A program made the position numbers and the translations under genes. Under the pieces are notes generated by a model, which worked only from the letters and a program-made list of their open reading frames with translations, had not been told where the DNA came from and ran no database searches. Below are positions 53,586 through 62,471 of a stretch of DNA of 64,000 bases, piece after piece. Source of the DNA: Actinomycetota bacterium. Lineage in GTDB: Bacteria; Actinomycetota; Thermoleophilia; Solirubrobacterales; Solirubrobacteraceae. Each line of letters starts with the position of its first letter. Position 1 is the first letter of the stretch. Location of the stretch: positions 1 through 64,000 of the forward strand of contig VAYS01000009.1 in the NCBI GenBank assembly GCA_005883215.1. The letters run 5' to 3'.

Positions 53586-53739
53586 AACCAGACCGAGGTC
53601 AGGAAGCCGGCAGCCCGCGAGGCTCGCTGCCCCTACCCCTCCGCGAAAAAGCGCCAGCGAGCACGGTATTTCGCTGCAGGGCTGTGGCTGCTCCTCGGAT
53701 CGAAAAGCAACAGTAAGCGAGTGTGCGGATACCGCGCTG

Positions 53740-54903
53740 CTAGAGCAGCGTCTCGAGGAGCGCGGCGGCGGCTTGGGATGGATCTGTTGCACGCAGGCGG
53801 GTCGCGTGATGCTGGGCCTGCTGGAGCATGTTCTGGTCGTCGAGGACCGCATCGACGGCATCGCTTATGGTCTTTGGGGAGGCGTCCTCTCGGGGCACTG
53901 ATCTTGCGACGCCCAGCGCTGCGGCGCGCGCGGCGACTCCTGGCTGATCGCGCCCCCAGGGCACGAGCGCCATCGGTCGCCCGTACCAGAGCGCCTTCAT
54001 GACCGATCCGTGCCCGGCGTGGCTGACCAGCAGCGCGGCATGCTCGAGGACCGCGGCGTGTGAGAGGGTCCGTTCCACTCGAGCGTTCGGCGGAACTGAC
54101 CGCAGTTCGTCGGGATCGCGCTCGGGTCCGACTGTCGCCACGACGCGCAGCCGCCGATCCGCGAGCGCCTCGAGTGCGGCCTCGGCCAGCGGCAGGTCGT
54201 CGCCGAGCTGCGAGCTGATCGTGACCAATGCCCACGGATCGCCCGGCTCAGTTACGTACGGGGGCACCTCGCTCGGCGGCTCCCAGATCCCCAGGGGACC
54301 CACGTAGTGGTGATGATCCGGTAGCCCGGCGAAGGAGAGGTCAAAGACGCGATCGGTCGCATGCAGCACCAGGTTCGTCGACTCGAGCAGCGACGCGTAG
54401 CCCTCGATCAGCGGCATCGCGCGCGGGCCGAAGTCCTGCTTGATCGGCCGCGGAGGATTGGGACCCACGTAGAACGTGCTGTTGACGACCGCCCACGGAT
54501 ACGAAGGGGCCGCCGCGGCGACGACCTCGACGCCGAACAGCGAGGTCACGATCACCGCCGGCGCTCGCCGTCGCACGACCTCTGCGACCGGTCGTGCGAC
54601 CTCCTTCGCCCACGCGGTCATGCGCGCTCGCACGATCGGACCGGCCGCGGCGAGGTCGCCGCCCGTCGAGGTCATCGCCTCGCGGACCGCCCCGACCAAC
54701 CGCGGACCAAGATCAAGCTCGGATGCCAAGGTCTCCGTTTCGACACCGAGTGGATCGAGCGAACGAGCCACAGATGCATCGCCGACGAAGACCGTTTCGT
54801 GCCCCCGCTCGCGGAGCGCGAGGGCGGCAGCCACCAATGGCTGAAGATCACCGCCCGCCCCGGCCGTTGCAACCACCAGCACACCTTCCGAAACGGCACT
54901 CAC
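53740..54903 (-). CDS. UDP-glycosyltransferase-like protein (GT1/MGT)
   Basis: 387 residues from the GTG at 54903. The N-terminal Rossmann domain binds the acceptor (VLVVATAGAGGDLQPLVAAAL, HETVFVGDA). The C-terminal domain carries the nucleotide-sugar site (PWALVTISSQLGDD, VSHAGHGSVMKALWYGRPM, VPWGRDQPGVAARA), the last being the PSPG-like donor motif. It glycosylates a small molecule; the acceptor is unknown. The intact frame and normal codons suggest it is functional island cargo. Confidence 0.85.
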   Translation of the reverse strand: MSAVSEGVLVVATAGAGGDLQPLVAAALALRERGHETVFVGDASVARSLDPLGVETETLASELDLGPRLVGAVREAMTSTGGDLAAAGPIVRARMTAWAKEVARPVAEVVRRRAPAVIVTSLFGVEVVAAAAPSYPWAVVNSTFYVGPNPPRPIKQDFGPRAMPLIEGYASLLESTNLVLHATDRVFDLSFAGLPDHHHYVGPLGIWEPPSEVPPYVTEPGDPWALVTISSQLGDDLPLAEAALEALADRRLRVVATVGPERDPDELRSVPPNARVERTLSHAAVLEHAALLVSHAGHGSVMKALWYGRPMALVPWGRDQPGVAARAAALGVARSVPREDASPKTISDAVDAVLDDQNMLQQAQHHATRLRATDPSQAAAALLETLL

Positions 54904-55359
54904 CTCCCACCGCGAACGACGTCCCCGCGAGCCTAACCCAAGCGGCTTCCCCATCGGTGGGCAAGCATGCTGGAGCGGGCGGCTTCTGCTCCGGGAAAGA
55001 GCATCACCGAGAGGGCCGGGCTGAGGGTGGGCCTCGAGCTCCGTGCTGCTCCTAGAGAAACCGGAAGCCAGCAGAGCGTCGGCGACCGGGCCGCGAGAGT
55101 GATCAGATGATCGAGGAGCAGCAATCTCCCCTGCGCTGGTGCTTTGCGCCGATTGCACTAGGCCAGTCGTGGCCGGTCCTCCCACCGGAGGCAACCGGCC
55201 CTCACGAGCAAAGAACGCGTCGCATCCCCCACCGGGCCGGCCCGACCAGCGCGCGCACTCGCGGGTTGTGCCGACGCGCGAGCTCGACGCGCAGCAGGCG
55301 CTCATGTTCGAGTCGAGTGACGAGGCGAAGGAAGCGGGCGCTCACTAGCCCGCGACGAT
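54904..55359. other. Stretch without a supported gene
   Basis: Frames in this gap are arginine- and proline-rich on both strands, with no start, ribosome site or motif I can defend. Upstream control of the glycosyltransferase may lie at its left end. Confidence 0.45.
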
Positions 55360-56220
55360 CTATGCCCGCCCTGCCGCCAGCAGCACTAGGTTCGAGAACT
55401 TGACCGTGCCGTCGTCCGAGGCCCTCTCCTCGACGGCCTCCAGGATCGCGTTCCACGCCGCATCCGGGTTATCCGGCGCGTTCTTCTCGATCATGGCGAC
55501 GAGGGGCGGAACCGTGTCCTTGACCATGGCGACGAACTCGGAGGCGGACTCCCACTCGAAGCTGACCTCGGTCTCCTCGACCTCGACGTCGGAGAAGCCA
55601 CCGCCCTCGAGCAGTCCGCCAATGGCCTCCGGCGTCGGGCGCGACAGCGGCCCGGGCGTTCCGGGCGGTGGCGGATCGACGCCGAGAGTGCGCATCGCCG
55701 TGCCCATCGGAACCGCGATGAACGGCACGCGCTCCGGCGGCCCCCACGAACTGATCACCATCCTCGAACCCGGGACGACGAAGCTCCGCACCCGGCCAGC
55801 CGTGGCTTCAGCCTCTGGCTCGAAGATGATCCCGAAGCGGGACAGCGCCGCATCGAAGCTCTCAGCCGGGAAGTCGAGGCTGGCCGCCTCGGACTCCACG
55901 AACTCGACGTTCTCGAGGCCGGCCGCCGCTGCGCGCTCACGGCCGTAGGCCAGCATCTCGGGAGAGATGTCGGTCGCCACGACCTTGCCCTTGGGTCCCG
56001 CCACACCCGCCGCCGTGAGCGACGGCTCGCCGTAGCCCGCGGCCACGTCGAGCACGCGGCTCCCGGACTCGACGCGCGCCAGCTCCACCATGCGCTTGCT
56101 GACGGGAGCGGTCGCCGCGTCGATGAAATCCGACCGCTTGCGCCAGCCCTCGGCGCCCTGCTTCCACTGCTGCCGTTGTCCATCTCGGAACTCAACGGCG
56201 TCTACTGTCTGGGAATCCAT
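55360..56220 (-). CDS. SAM-dependent class I methyltransferase
   Basis: 286 residues. Motif I is SRVLDVAAGYGEPSLTAA, motif II VVATDISPEMLAYGRERA, then NVEFVESEAASLDFPAESFDA and the FGIIFEPE strand, as in UbiE/Coq5-type enzymes. The N-terminus (QRQQWKQGAEGWRKRSDFID) is the usual substrate-lid helix. The C-terminal half is long and mixed (VVISS..., EATEVSFEWESAS). It methylates a small molecule; the substrate is unknown. It is next to a glycosyltransferase, which could hint at a shared pathway, but 456 bases separate them. Confidence 0.85.
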   Translation of the reverse strand: MDSQTVDAVEFRDGQRQQWKQGAEGWRKRSDFIDAATAPVSKRMVELARVESGSRVLDVAAGYGEPSLTAAGVAGPKGKVVATDISPEMLAYGRERAAAAGLENVEFVESEAASLDFPAESFDAALSRFGIIFEPEAEATAGRVRSFVVPGSRMVISSWGPPERVPFIAVPMGTAMRTLGVDPPPPGTPGPLSRPTPEAIGGLLEGGGFSDVEVEETEVSFEWESASEFVAMVKDTVPPLVAMIEKNAPDNPDAAWNAILEAVEERASDDGTVKFSNLVLLAAGRA

Positions 56221-56385
56221 CCGACCTCCTGGTTGGCCGGTGCCAACCCTATGCGATCCCTAGCGCCGGGGGAACGGCTTCACTCGGGGCTCCCGTGTCC
56301 CCATAGGGGAGGCGCTTCGAGCAGCGATCACGCCGCGTAGGTCGTCCTTCGCGCGCTCGTCAGCATGCGCTCTGCTTCCGCGCGA

Positions 56386-56721
56386 TCAAGCCCCGGGAAC
56401 CGTGATGATCGCATCCCACTCGTCCTGAGCCTCTTGCTTGACCATCGGCGGTATCCGCACGAGCTCGGCCTCGGTCACCGACGAGGGATCGATATCCCGC
56501 AGGCGCGTGGCATGAAACGGCGGGCGCTCGTGAGCATGCACGAGCAGGGCGCGCAACCGCTCGGTCCGGTAGCGCTCGATCCGTTCGCGCAGCCAGTCAA
56601 CGCGGGCAATGTGGTCCTCAAGTACCGCCCGCGCCGCATGAAGGTGCGCGGCACGGCGCCGCTCATAAGCCGCCCGACCGATGCGGCCCGTCGATGGCAC
56701 CACGCAAGCGTAAAGGCGCAC
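56386..56721 (-). pseudogene. N-terminal fragment of a CapK/phenylacetate-CoA-ligase-like protein
   Basis: 111 residues. ERLRALLVHAHERPPFHATRL and VTEAELVRIPPMVKQEAQDEW with DEIITVPG-like ending match the start of CapK-type adenylating proteins, which are normally over 400 residues. The frame stops at 56386 and no ATP-grasp or AMP-binding part follows. So it is a gene remnant. It diverges from the amidase gene. Confidence 0.55.
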
Positions 56722-56735
56722 TAGGGTGCCTCGGC

Positions 56736-58241
56736 ATGCCCCTCCCTAATCCCAGCATCTCGGACCTTCACCAACTCGCGGCGAAATTCCACTTCAGACT
56801 GTCCGAGGCGGAGGCCGAGCAATACCTGCCGCCGGTGGTGGGCACGGTCGAGGGCTATGCCGCGCTGGACGAGCTGCTCGCGGGCCCGGCCCCGCCCGAG
56901 TATCCGCGCGATGCGGGCCACCCACCGAGCCCGGACGAGAACCTCCTGCACGGTTGGGCCTGGCGCTGTTCGATCAAGGGACGAGCCGACGGCCCGCTCG
57001 CCGGGCGCACCGTGGCGATCAAGGACAACACCGCCGTGGCCGGGTTGCCGCTCCGGCTCGGCACGACCGTGATGCGCGACTTCGTTCCGGACGAGGATGC
57101 GACGGTGGTGACCCGGGTGCTCGATGCAGGATCAGAGATCATCGGGAAGACCGCGGTCCCGTCGTTCTGCTTCGACGGAGCCGGGTTCCTAGGGGAGTTC
57201 GAGCCGCAGGTGCTCAATCCGTCCGACCCGAGCCGCCTCCCGGGCGGCTCCTCGAGTGGGAGCGCAGCGGTGGTGACGGGCGGCGAGGTGGACCTGGCGT
57301 TCGGAGGCGATCAGGGCGGCTCGATCCGGCTTCCCGCGAGCTTCTGCGGGTGCTGTGGCCACAAACCAACCTACGGACTCGTTCCGTACACCGGCATCTT
57401 CCCCGTCGAGCGAACGCTCGATCACGTCGGTCCATTGGCGCGAAACGTCCGCGATTGTGCACTGGCGCTCGATGCAGTAGCGGGACCGGACGGCCTGGAT
57501 CCCCGACAGTGTGGGGTCTCCGCGATCGAGACGCTCTCTCACGTGGACCGAGGCGTGAAAGGCCTCCGCATAGGTCTGCTCCGCGAAGCCTTCGAGATCG
57601 CGGAAGCATCCGAGCGGGAAGTCGATGAGGCTGTCAGGACGACGGCTCACGCGTTGCGCGATCTCGGGGCTGAGGTCGGCGAAACGTCGGTGCCGATGCA
57701 CGAGCACGGGGTCGCGATCTGGAGCGCGATCGCGGTCCAGGGCTGCACCGACCTGGTGATTCGCGGCGACGCCGTCGGCACGAACGCCACCGGGCAGACC
57801 TCGACGCAGCTGACCGACTTCTTCGCAAAGGCTTGGCGCGAGATGGCCGACCGGTTCCCGCCGACCCTGAAGGTGACCCTACTCGCCGCCGAGCACGTCA
57901 CCCGGCACGCTCACCACCACTACTACACCAAGGCGCGGTGGTTGGCGCGGGCGCTGCGCGACGCCTACGACGCCGCGCTGGCGGATTTCGACGTGCTGGT
58001 GATGCCCACCACCGCCATGCGGGCGTTCCCACGACCGCCGGCGGAGGCGCCGGTCGAGGACATCGTGGCCGTGGCGCTCGGCAACCTGCACAACGTCGTG
58101 CAGTTCGACCTGACGGGACAACCGGCCCTAAGCCTGCCCGTGCCCAACTACCCCGGGCTGCCGATCGGCTTTCAGATCGTCGGACGTCACCTCGACGACG
58201 GAACGGTCCTTCGAGTCGGTCGAGCGGTCGAGTCCTTATAA
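56736..58241 (+). CDS. Amidase signature family enzyme
   Basis: 501 residues from the ATG at 56736. The catalytic Ser-cisSer-Lys triad is visible: Lys in TVAIKDNTAVAG, the cis-Ser in LPGGSSSGSAAVV and the nucleophile Ser in GGDQGGSIRLPASFCG. The C-terminal half has DFDVLVMPTTAMRAFP and DLTGQPALSLPVPN. It hydrolyses a carboxamide (for example an amide of an acid or a nitrile-derived amide). It is too different from GatA to be the amidotransferase. It is intact island cargo. Confidence 0.9.
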   Translation: MPLPNPSISDLHQLAAKFHFRLSEAEAEQYLPPVVGTVEGYAALDELLAGPAPPEYPRDAGHPPSPDENLLHGWAWRCSIKGRADGPLAGRTVAIKDNTAVAGLPLRLGTTVMRDFVPDEDATVVTRVLDAGSEIIGKTAVPSFCFDGAGFLGEFEPQVLNPSDPSRLPGGSSSGSAAVVTGGEVDLAFGGDQGGSIRLPASFCGCCGHKPTYGLVPYTGIFPVERTLDHVGPLARNVRDCALALDAVAGPDGLDPRQCGVSAIETLSHVDRGVKGLRIGLLREAFEIAEASEREVDEAVRTTAHALRDLGAEVGETSVPMHEHGVAIWSAIAVQGCTDLVIRGDAVGTNATGQTSTQLTDFFAKAWREMADRFPPTLKVTLLAAEHVTRHAHHHYYTKARWLARALRDAYDAALADFDVLVMPTTAMRAFPRPPAEAPVEDIVAVALGNLHNVVQFDLTGQPALSLPVPNYPGLPIGFQIVGRHLDDGTVLRVGRAVESL

Positions 58242-58689
58242 GGCGTCTGCGTCGAAGAACTCGACGAGCAGCCCGTCGACCCGCTCGGGCTCGGGTGGCT
58301 GTCCATGCCGAGGAGTGCGCTACGAGATCGGCGCTGAGTTGGCCGAACCTGACCGGGCCGACGTCCCGAACCTAGAGCGCGTTGTGCGCCTGGCGGACGC
58401 GACGCATTCGGCCCGCCCGCGCCGCGGAGACGACTGCATTCGCCCAATCCCGAGCGCGACGCCGGACCTACTCCGCTCGAGTCGTGCCGGGTGCCGGCGA
58501 CCCGATTCTGGCAAGCGGGTGCTGCATCGTTTCAGAGCACGGGGCGCTCCCCTGTGCGCGTCACATCGGGGGGGCTTCCGGTAGGCTCGCGCTCGATTCA
58601 TCCAGAGCGACCCGAGGGACCTGGCCCGATGACGGTCCGGCATCCGGCTTCGGCGCGGTGCCAATGCCAGGATCGATGAAGGAGGACTC
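58242..58689. other. Gap with gene debris
   Basis: No complete gene is supported. On the minus strand two short coding-looking pieces end near 58241 (QPPEPERVDGLLVEFFDADA) and just upstream in another frame (VRDVGPVRFGQLSADLVAHS), as if a small gene had been broken by a frameshift and cut off. The right end carries AAGGAGGA, the ribosome site of the GNAT gene. Confidence 0.35.
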
Positions 58690-59244
58690 ATGGCACACCT
58701 CGAGGCGCTGCGGTTCCGCCTCGCTGGCTCCGACGATGCGCAGGCCGTCGCCAATCTTCACGCTGAGAGTTGGCGCCGTAACTACCGGGGCGCCTACTCC
58801 GACGCCTTTCTCGATGGTGACGTCTTCACCGACCGCCTGGCGGTGTGGACCGAGCGGCTGCGGGAGCCCGATCCGCGCCGTTGCACGATCCTCGCCGAGG
58901 ACGGCGGCCTGGTCGGCTTTGCCAACACATTCTTTGACGACGACCCGACGTCGGGAGCGCTGCTCGACAACCTCCACGTTGCCGATGGGCACAAGCGTCG
59001 GGGCATCGCCTCGCGTCTGCTGGCGTTGACGGCCGAGGCCGTCGTAGCGCGGCCGGAAAAGACCGGTCTTTACCTGTGGGTACTCGAACAGAATCTGGCT
59101 GCTAAGGCCTTCTATGAGGCCCGCGGCGGCAGACGCGTAGACCGAGCGCCCACCTCGCCTCCGGGCGGGGTGACGAGCCGGCTCAACGGCTCGTCAGCCA
59201 AGCTGCGATATGCCTGGAGCGATCCCACCGTGCTGCTCGCTTGA
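58690..59244 (+). CDS. GNAT-family N-acetyltransferase
   Basis: 184 residues. A strong AAGGAGG sits six bases upstream of the ATG. The GNAT core is present: RLAGSDDAQAVANLHAESWR at the start, GLVGFANTFFDDD, LLDNLHVADGHKRRGIASRLL with the Q/R-x-x-G-x-G/A-type acetyl-CoA loop, and LWVLEQNLAAKAFYEARGGR. The C-terminal tail after residue 155 is longer than usual. It probably acetylates a small amine or peptide. Confidence 0.9.
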   Translation: MAHLEALRFRLAGSDDAQAVANLHAESWRRNYRGAYSDAFLDGDVFTDRLAVWTERLREPDPRRCTILAEDGGLVGFANTFFDDDPTSGALLDNLHVADGHKRRGIASRLLALTAEAVVARPEKTGLYLWVLEQNLAAKAFYEARGGRRVDRAPTSPPGGVTSRLNGSSAKLRYAWSDPTVLLA

Positions 59245-59281
59245 GGTGATATCGGCTCCGACGATGCGCGGGCACCCGGCG

Positions 59282-59480
59282 TCACTTGTTCTCGCCTACA
59301 AGGAACTGGCGCAGGCCCTGGGAGCAGAACCACAGCTCCTCGTCGTCGTGCTGCAGGCGCGCGGCGGGCGGGCTGCGACGAGCTCGCGGCAGACGGGGTC
59401 GCGCTGCTCTTCACGGACGATGAGGCGAAAGAGCCGTATGGGGCTTTCGACGCCGCGCAGCATTCGAGCGCCGACCGGCT
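59282..59480 (-). pseudogene. Remnant of a small gene, frameshifted
   Basis: On the minus strand one frame reads SPIRLFRLIVREEQRDPVC (near 59450-59390). The next frame reads LQHDDEELWFCSQGLRQFLV and ends GENK before the stop at 59282-59284. The two join if one base is added near 59365. Start and identity are unknown. The rest of 59245-59624 has nothing I can support. Confidence 0.4.
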
Positions 59481-59624
59481 CGGCGCGGTATGCCGCGCCA
59501 ACCGCTGATCGCCTTCCGCTCCGAAAGCGGCATGCACCGCCGGACACGGCACAGTCCCGAGCAGATGGTCGGCGATTGCGGCGCTCGTTAGATCGCCGGT
59601 CCCGCGTCAGGCGTTGGGCTGGGC

Positions 59625-60020
59625 CTACTCCGTCACCCGGGCGGCCGCCAGTGCGCTTGCCCAGTCGGGGAAGCCCGATTCCGCGCGTACGACCTTACCG
59701 GCCCTCAATGTGTAGATCGAGAAGAAGAGTTGCCGGTAATCCAGCCCGCTGCTCGCGCCGGTGGCGGTCCATAGCTCCCTGACGACGACACGATCGCCCG
59801 CGTCGACGTACTCCTCGACATCCATTCGGAGGCCAGGGAGGACCTCCAACCAGCCCTCCACCAGACGACGGAGGGCCTCAAGTCCGGATGTTGACTCGGC
59901 CATCTCGCTGTGATCGACATATTCGACCTCGGGATCCGAGAAGCTCAGCCAGGCGTCGATGTCGTGCGCGTTTAGGGCCGCGTTGGCGCGCCGGAGCGTC
60001 TCGACATTCTCCTCCGACAT
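59625..60020 (-). CDS. SnoaL-like (NTF2 fold) protein
   Basis: 131 residues from the ATG at 60020, the same length as the copy at 52189 and starting similarly (MSEENVETLRRANAALNAHD). Core features: SDPEVEYVDHSEMAES, LRRLVEGWLEVLPGLRMD, VEEYVDAGDRVVVRELWT and FFSIYTLRAGKVVRAESG. It is intact and lies 8 kb from its paralogues within the same island, on the other strand. Confidence 0.8.
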   Translation of the reverse strand: MSEENVETLRRANAALNAHDIDAWLSFSDPEVEYVDHSEMAESTSGLEALRRLVEGWLEVLPGLRMDVEEYVDAGDRVVVRELWTATGASSGLDYRQLFFSIYTLRAGKVVRAESGFPDWASALAAARVTE

Positions 60021-60234
60021 TGCGTGCCGCCAGTATCCCGCACCGACCAGCAACGCAGGCTTGACGCTCAGTGCCGCTGCGGTGGGGTTGGAGCACGCAG
60101 CCGCGCGTGCTCTCAGAAATTGGCATTACCGGGCCGACCCTCGGGCTGGCGCTCGGCCCCTTCCCGGTGAATCGAACGCTGCCGGCCCGGCTGGGTCCGG
60201 ACGCGATCGCTACCGCGCGCCGGCGATGGCTGGC

Positions 60235-60645
60235 CTTCGTGGCGCGTTCGAGAATGCGCCCCGCCAGTGGCATGTCGGCGGAGCACCACACGTGCCGCTT
60301 CTCGTAGGGCCACGCGTAGACCGGGTTGCCGTCACGAACCAGCTCGAGCAGCCGTGGCTCGCGAAGCTCGTCCGCGGACCACGCGTACACGCGCTGTAGC
60401 CGCGGGACGATCACGGCGTAGTCGAGCAGCCGACCGAGATTCTGCTCGTCGGCGATATAGGCCTCGACGTCGCGCGTGAGCGGATAGCGGTAGGGGAGCA
60501 CACGGCGGAGCGACAGGAACGCCCCGGCCATCCCGAGCCGTGGATCGCCGAGCACGCGGCCGAGCGGGGCGAATCGCCCTACCGCCAGGCGCGCCGCCCC
60601 AACGAGCGCGTGGGCATAGAGGACACGGCCGAGCGCGACGTTCAT
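60235..60645 (-). pseudogene. Truncated protein of unknown family
   Basis: From the ATG at 60645 the sequence is protein-like (MNVALGRVLYAHALVGAARL, DVEAYIADEQNLGRLLDYAV, YAWPYEKRHVWCSADMPLAG) for about 137 residues. The composition then becomes random and the frame runs into the start of the SnoaL-like gene. So the 3' part appears lost or out of frame. The family is not recognised; aromatic-rich helices hint at a membrane-associated or redox protein. Confidence 0.45.
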
Positions 60646-60748
60646 GAAGAAGCGCTCCGCCGCGCCGGGCTTACTGGGGGTTAGCGTCACGGCGGAGCGT
60701 TTCGACCGCCTCGATGAGGCGATTCCCTGAGGCGCGTTCGGCGCCGGT

Positions 60749-61288
60749 TCAGCGGACCGTGGCGCCCGCGCCGGCCAGCTCTTCCAGTGCCCGCTGCGAA
60801 TCGCCGGGTTCGACGTCGATGCCCCGGATGCCCTCGGTATCCAGGACGACGTCGAATCCTTGCCGAAGCGCGTCCAGTGCGGTGTGGCGCACGCAGTAGT
60901 CGGTGGCCAGCCCAACGACGGTGACCCGGTCGATGTCGTGCTCGCGCAGCACCGATTCGAGGCGCGTCTTCTCGAACCCCGAGTAACCATCGAGGCCGGC
61001 CCGAAATCCCGCGTCCACGACGACGTCGATCTTGTCGGTGTGGACACCGGGGTGGAGCTCGGCCCCCTCGCTGTCCTGGATGCAATGCGGCGGCCACGGC
61101 CCGCCCTGGTCTTTGAAGGAATGGTGATCGGCGGGATGCCAGTCGCGCGTCGCGATCACGAGATCGAAGCGGTTGGAGTCGATCAGCTCGTTGACCCGGT
61201 CGAGGATCTCGTCGCCGTGGGGAACCGGTAGCGCGCCGCCCGCCACGAAGTCGTTCTGGAAGTCGATGATCAGCAGCGCCTCACGCAT
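60749..61288 (-). CDS. pncA: Nicotinamidase/isochorismatase-family amidohydrolase
   Basis: 179 residues from the ATG at 61288. The catalytic Asp lies in LLIIDFQNDF, the metal ligands in ATRDWHPADHHSF (Asp, His, His), and the nucleophile Cys in LATDYCVRHTALDA, with the cis-peptide before it. The motif GVHTDKIDVVVDAG follows. It hydrolyses nicotinamide to nicotinic acid for NAD recycling. The start overlaps the upstream gene's stop by eight bases. Confidence 0.92.
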   Translation of the reverse strand: MREALLIIDFQNDFVAGGALPVPHGDEILDRVNELIDSNRFDLVIATRDWHPADHHSFKDQGGPWPPHCIQDSEGAELHPGVHTDKIDVVVDAGFRAGLDGYSGFEKTRLESVLREHDIDRVTVVGLATDYCVRHTALDALRQGFDVVLDTEGIRGIDVEPGDSQRALEELAGAGATVR

Positions 61289-61970
61289 CAAACTTCGACC
61301 TCTCGCTCCCCCGGTGGATGGCGGTCCTCCGGTCGATGACCACCTGCCTGAGTGGTATGTCGAGCTCCTCGCCCAGCCGCGTGAGCATGTCGGTCTCGAC
61401 CCAGTTCGCGCGATGCGGGGGATGCGTCGCCACGATCACCTCATCGACGTCGTAGCGGCGCAGCTCGTCAGCCAGGCCTTCGATCGGGTCGATCGGGTCG
61501 CCCACTTCGCCGGTCGCGTCGAAGCCATGCTCCCTGGCCGAGATGAGGGTCTCTTCCAGGCGCCGGTGGGCGTCCTGGGTCTCGCGGTCGATGTCGGTGG
61601 TGACGAAATGGGTGCGCGACTGGAGCACCGGCGCCAGGACCTCGACGACCGCCCGCTCGCCATCTCGCTGGCGCAGGTCTTCCCACACGGCGTCTTCGGC
61701 TACGGCCTCGTTGGCGATGAGGAGTGCGCGTCGCTCGCCGCGCCCATGCGGCGCCTGGCTTTCCCGTTCGGCTTCGCGCAGCGACCTGTGCCGATCCGGG
61801 TCGCGCCTGTCCAGGTCCCAGAAGAGGGCAGCCGCGGCGATCAGGATCAAGAGCGCGATGCCGACCAGCGCGCCAAAGACGTATCCCACGAGCAGCGCGA
61901 CGGCCACCACGAAGGCCAGCACGTAGGTCAGGCGAAAAGCGTCGCCCTCAGATTTGACCCGGAGGCGCAC
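61281..61970 (-). CDS. Membrane-anchored USP-like/adenine-nucleotide-binding-fold protein
   Basis: 229 residues from the GTG at 61970, chosen because GAAGGAG lies six to seven bases upstream. Two hydrophobic helices (about residues 12-30 and 33-51: LTYVLAFVVAVALLVGYVFG, VGIALLILIAAAALF) are followed by a charged segment. A soluble alpha/beta domain follows: RRALLIANEAVAEDA, HFVTTDIDRE, GDPIDPIEGLADELRRYDVD and EVIVATHPP. This strand-helix order resembles universal stress proteins, though the nucleotide loop is not classical. It is upstream of, and coupled to, pncA. Confidence 0.65.
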   Translation of the reverse strand: MRLRVKSEGDAFRLTYVLAFVVAVALLVGYVFGALVGIALLILIAAAALFWDLDRRDPDRHRSLREAERESQAPHGRGERRALLIANEAVAEDAVWEDLRQRDGERAVVEVLAPVLQSRTHFVTTDIDRETQDAHRRLEETLISAREHGFDATGEVGDPIDPIEGLADELRRYDVDEVIVATHPPHRANWVETDMLTRLGEELDIPLRQVVIDRRTAIHRGSERSKFDA

Positions 61971-62021
61971 AGGCCACTCCTTCTCCACCGCTATTTCCCG
62001 CCTGCCGGACGGGGAAACGCT

Positions 62022-62255
62022 ATGAGGGCCGAGCCGTCCGACCTGCTCGGGCTGTATCTGCGATCGAGCATCGAGCCCGAGCGGGCGGGCGAGCAACTCG
62101 TCGGAGCAGGGCGCGCCCCGTCCGACACCGCGCGGTTGCCCACCCGCCGCGACGCCGCCAAAGAGCTACTCGAGAGACACCCGCCCGCCAGGACCCCCGG
62201 TATACACCTGCCCGACGCATCAACAGCTGCGTCCCCTGTGGGCCGGGCCGTTTAG
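62022..62255 (+). CDS. Small hypothetical protein
   Basis: 77 residues from an ATG at 62022 preceded by GGGGAAA. Helical (DLLGLYLRSSIEPERAGEQL, DAAKELLERHPPA). No family is recognised. It is divergent from the USP-like gene. Between 62256 and 62389 nothing is supported. Confidence 0.35.
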   Translation: MRAEPSDLLGLYLRSSIEPERAGEQLVGAGRAPSDTARLPTRRDAAKELLERHPPARTPGIHLPDASTAASPVGRAV

Positions 62256-62389
62256 GCCCTCAATCGCTCCACGGGGTCCTAAATCCCCCCGGAACCTCCC
62301 GTATCCACGCGACGAGGCTCGCGGCGCAAAACCTCCGGCCTAGTCGATTTGCAGGGACTTTCCGCCTCAAGCGCGCTCTTGTAGGGTCT

Positions 62390-62431
62390 CTGAAAATCGT
62401 TGCGTCCCCGGTTCGATTCCGGGCCTCGCCA
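62390..62431 (+). repeat. attR-like partial tRNA-Phe
   Basis: 42 bases matching the 3' half of tRNA-Phe (51310-51351) except three positions (62401, 62403, 62424). It spans the anticodon loop to the discriminator base. There is no 5' half, so it cannot be a functional tRNA. It marks the likely right edge of the decayed island. Confidence 0.7.
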
Positions 62432-62471
62432 TGTCTGGGAATTCCTGGTAATTGAAAGAGGAGGAGGATCG

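Larger units (their letters stand above)
51310..62431. mobile_element. Old, decaying island next to tRNA-Phe
   Basis: The 3' half of tRNA-Phe (51310-51351) recurs at 62390-62431 with 39 of 42 bases identical, and no 5' half precedes the second copy. A tyrosine recombinase fragment with three apparent single-base deletions lies inside. The interval holds fragments, frameshifted genes and accessory enzymes, unlike the tight core gene order on either side. The mismatched repeats and broken integrase point to an old insertion that can no longer excise. The right-hand border may instead mark an unrelated tRNA remnant. Confidence 0.6.

Noticed and set aside
62390-62431. A second tRNA-Phe gene
   Set aside because: It begins in the anticodon loop with no 5' half and has three differences, so it is a partial copy.
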